Below, one piece after another: positions 62,126 to 64,000 of a stretch of 64,000 bases of DNA (its first letter is position 1; every line of letters begins with the position of its first letter). The DNA is taken from NCBI RefSeq assembly GCF_001045465.1, contig NZ_LFND01000001.1, forward strand, positions 124,001 through 188,000. Direction: 5' to 3'. The stretch comes from Chryseobacterium angstadtii. GTDB lineage: Bacteria > Bacteroidota > Bacteroidia > Flavobacteriales > Weeksellaceae. Both the position numbers and the translations under genes were made by a program. A model generated the notes under the pieces. It was not told where the DNA came from. It made no database searches and saw only the letters and a list, made by a program, of their open reading frames with translations.

Positions 62126-64000
62126 ATGAAAAAGATAATTGTAGTGGCAGCAGCCATTTCAGGAAGCTTGGTATTTGCCCAGGAAAAAAAATCCGATACG
62201 GTAAAAACAAAGTCTATAGAAGGAATCACTCTTACCAAACAGGTATTTAAAAAGCAAAGCGACCGTTTTGTATATGATGTAGCGGCTTCGCCTGTTGCCA
62301 AAGGAAATACCGCTTTTGATCTTTTAAAGCAGACTCCCCTGCTTTCTTCAACGGATGATAAAACTCTGAAGATCGCCGGAAAAAACAATGCCCTGATCTA
62401 CATCAACGGAAGAAAAACGAATATGGATGCTGAATCTCTGGCTCAGTTCCTTAAAAATACGCCCGCAGAAAATATTCAGAAGATTGAAGTAATTACGGTT
62501 CCGGGAAGTGAATTCCAGGTAGAATCTTCAGACGGAATCATCAATATTGTTCTGAAAAAGAAGATGAGCGACGGTACCAGCGGTAATATGAGAATGTCTA
62601 ATACTCAGAATAAATACAATAACACCCAGGCCAGTTTCTCTGTGAATTACCGAAAAGACAAGCTTGGAATCAGTGCCAATCTGAATGGTGGGGAAAATAT
62701 TTCACCTCAGTCTTATATTCTGAGAAATGGAACGGATATGCTGAAAAATGAATCGGTAGGTGATATTGATGATCCGAATAAAAACATAGGCGGCTATCTG
62801 AATATTGATTATCAGCTTAATGAAAAAAATAATTTAGCGCTATCCTGGAATTCCTGGGCGAATAAAAGCTATAATTCAACGATTGATCTGTATAATTCCC
62901 TCACTCAGCCTAATCAGCTGGGAATCATGGAAACTACACATACATGGACAAAAAACAGAGAAGATGCCAGAAATTACAATAACTCGGTTAATTTAAACTA
63001 TGAAGCAAAACTGGATTCTCTCGGAAGTAAACTGAACGTGAATGCCGCTTATCTTATCTATAAAAGATTTCAGTTCTCAAAAAACAACACGATGATTTCC
63101 GGTATAAATAATCCGGAAGATTTTTCAACAACAGGAAAGACGATTATTCAGGATATTCCGCAGATCATCAACAATTTCTCGGGAACAGTAGATTATATCC
63201 AGAAATTTAAAAATGATTTCACGCTGTCTGCCGGTGGAAACTTCAACAAAACAAAAACGGATAATGATACCAAAAATCTAACCTACGATTATATTTACAA
63301 CCCTGCAGGAGGTTTAGAAAAAGTAAATATTACCCCTGAATCCAATCATTTTATATATGACGAAAATATCTACGGACTTTATCTGACTTTTGAAAAGAAA
63401 TTCTCCGATAAATTTTCCGGAAAGGTAGGTGCAAGATATGAGATCACAAAAAGTCTTGGAACGGCAGACAGCCCTTATCATCCTTTAGAATCTCAAAGAC
63501 ATCAGACCATTGAAAGAAATTACAATAACTTTTTGCCTTATTTAAGTTTCAATTATGCAATTAATGATAAGAATAATATCTCCTATTCATTTTCCAGCAG
63601 AATGAGAAGACCCAGTTTCTGGGAACTGAATCCGGTAAGAAATTATATTACAGAATTTAATTATACTCAGAACAATCCTTTTGTAAAAGCTTCGTCTACG
63701 TATAATCAGGAACTGACGTATATGTACAAGAACTCTTATTTCCTGATCCTGAACCATTCTTATTTTAAAGATCAGATTACACAGGTTCCTTTACAGGGCT
63801 TTATCAAATCGCCGGACGGAAAAATAGGGACTCAGAATGTACTTCGCTACATCAGAACCAATTTTGGGGACAAGCAGGAAATGTCTGCGATGGTGGGTAT
63901 TCAAAAGACGTTCTTCAAACAGTATTTAACGCTGAACTTCAATGCCGGAATTCAGCATAATATCAACAACGGATCTCTCGCAGGAGATCCTACAACCGGA
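62126..64000 (+). CDS. Outer membrane beta-barrel family protein, partial (cut by the window end)
   Basis: Second tandem copy, open to the last base. ATG 62126 gives a signal peptide (MKKIIVVAAAISGSLVFA) and 625 codons before the window ends. It repeats the plug of its neighbour: KKQSDRFVYDVAASPVAKG, KTLKIAGKNNALIYING, then IQKIEVITVPGSEFQVESS. Barrel blocks FSSRMRRPSFWELNP and NYTQNNPFVKAS-like sequence are shared. Only the gap of 63 bp separates the two, and no promoter or terminator is evident, so they are likely co-transcribed. The product class is the same as the first gene. Confidence 0.85.
   Translation, partial: MKKIIVVAAAISGSLVFAQEKKSDTVKTKSIEGITLTKQVFKKQSDRFVYDVAASPVAKGNTAFDLLKQTPLLSSTDDKTLKIAGKNNALIYINGRKTNMDAESLAQFLKNTPAENIQKIEVITVPGSEFQVESSDGIINIVLKKKMSDGTSGNMRMSNTQNKYNNTQASFSVNYRKDKLGISANLNGGENISPQSYILRNGTDMLKNESVGDIDDPNKNIGGYLNIDYQLNEKNNLALSWNSWANKSYNSTIDLYNSLTQPNQLGIMETTHTWTKNREDARNYNNSVNLNYEAKLDSLGSKLNVNAAYLIYKRFQFSKNNTMISGINNPEDFSTTGKTIIQDIPQIINNFSGTVDYIQKFKNDFTLSAGGNFNKTKTDNDTKNLTYDYIYNPAGGLEKVNITPESNHFIYDENIYGLYLTFEKKFSDKFSGKVGARYEITKSLGTADSPYHPLESQRHQTIERNYNNFLPYLSFNYAINDKNNISYSFSSRMRRPSFWELNPVRNYITEFNYTQNNPFVKASSTYNQELTYMYKNSYFLILNHSYFKDQITQVPLQGFIKSPDGKIGTQNVLRYIRTNFGDKQEMSAMVGIQKTFFKQYLTLNFNAGIQHNINNGSLAGDPTTG

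Overview
The window is a gene-dense stretch of a Bacteroidota chromosome, most likely a flavobacterium of the Chryseobacterium group. This rests on two secreted proteins with type IX secretion (T9SS) C-terminal sorting domains, an OmpA protein with thrombospondin type 3 repeats, outer-membrane beta-barrel proteins of the flavobacterial type, a bacillithiol gene (bshA), and promoters of the Bacteroidota type (TTTG, 19-20 nt, TAnnTTTG). I saw no rRNA, tRNA, CRISPR array, prophage or conventional insertion sequence.

Layout. 0-5.1 kb: a secreted GH3 hydrolase with bshA, then a DUF2851-PspC-GNAT operon. 5.4-8.8 kb: a SIMPL protein and three tandem secreted paralogues with a carboxypeptidase-regulatory-like fold. 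8.9-12.9 kb: an AddA/RecB-type helicase-nuclease and ferritin, separated by a tight cluster of DnaA boxes. 13-18.7 kb: secreted low-complexity proteins, a large 4-alpha-glucanotransferase and a T9SS cargo. 19-24 kb: cysS, a lipoprotein, a DinB protein, folE and a GNAT-like protein, followed by a 147-bp tandem repeat. 24.4-35.4 kb: a methionine operon read leftwards from one SAM-I riboswitch (metX, ACT-homoserine dehydrogenase, a PLP sulfhydrylase, the N-terminal half of MetH, a fatty-acid desaturase, the C-terminal part of MetH, an unknown secreted protein, metF). 35.5-38.6 kb: a GH63-type glucosidase and OsmC. 38.7-46 kb: a MoxR-DUF58-DUF4350-DUF4129-SpoIIM membrane operon with a divergent RDD gene. 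46.2-51.3 kb: a small GNAT, a coupled LpxH-like phosphatase/glycosyltransferase pair, yebC, ompA and smpB. 51.5-59.1 kb: an ABC-F ATPase, a T9SS leucine-rich protein, an M48 protease, recJ, a four-helix-bundle gene, nadD and a DUF3817 gene. 59.2-64 kb: a decayed small secreted-protein gene and two tandem outer-membrane beta-barrel genes, the second cut by the window end.

The most unusual signal is a class of intergenic elements built from degenerate 7- or 8-nt tandem arrays, usually arranged as inverted pairs that begin in or beside the stop codon of the preceding gene. The clearest (57689-58121) lies exactly between recJ and nadD. It has six in-phase heptamers on each side and carries one gene, an S23/IVP-type four-helix-bundle protein. 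A gene-free relative with the same heptamers lies at 40067-40163, and arrays with other units lie at 46.0-46.2, 32.7, 41.3 and 58.7 kb. A second interspersed repeat, two small hairpins with compensatory stem changes, lies in the same orientation just upstream of metH-N, moxR and smpB. Other leads are the DnaA-box cluster, an ABC-F protein with one matching degenerate ATP site, and a MetH split by a desaturase gene.
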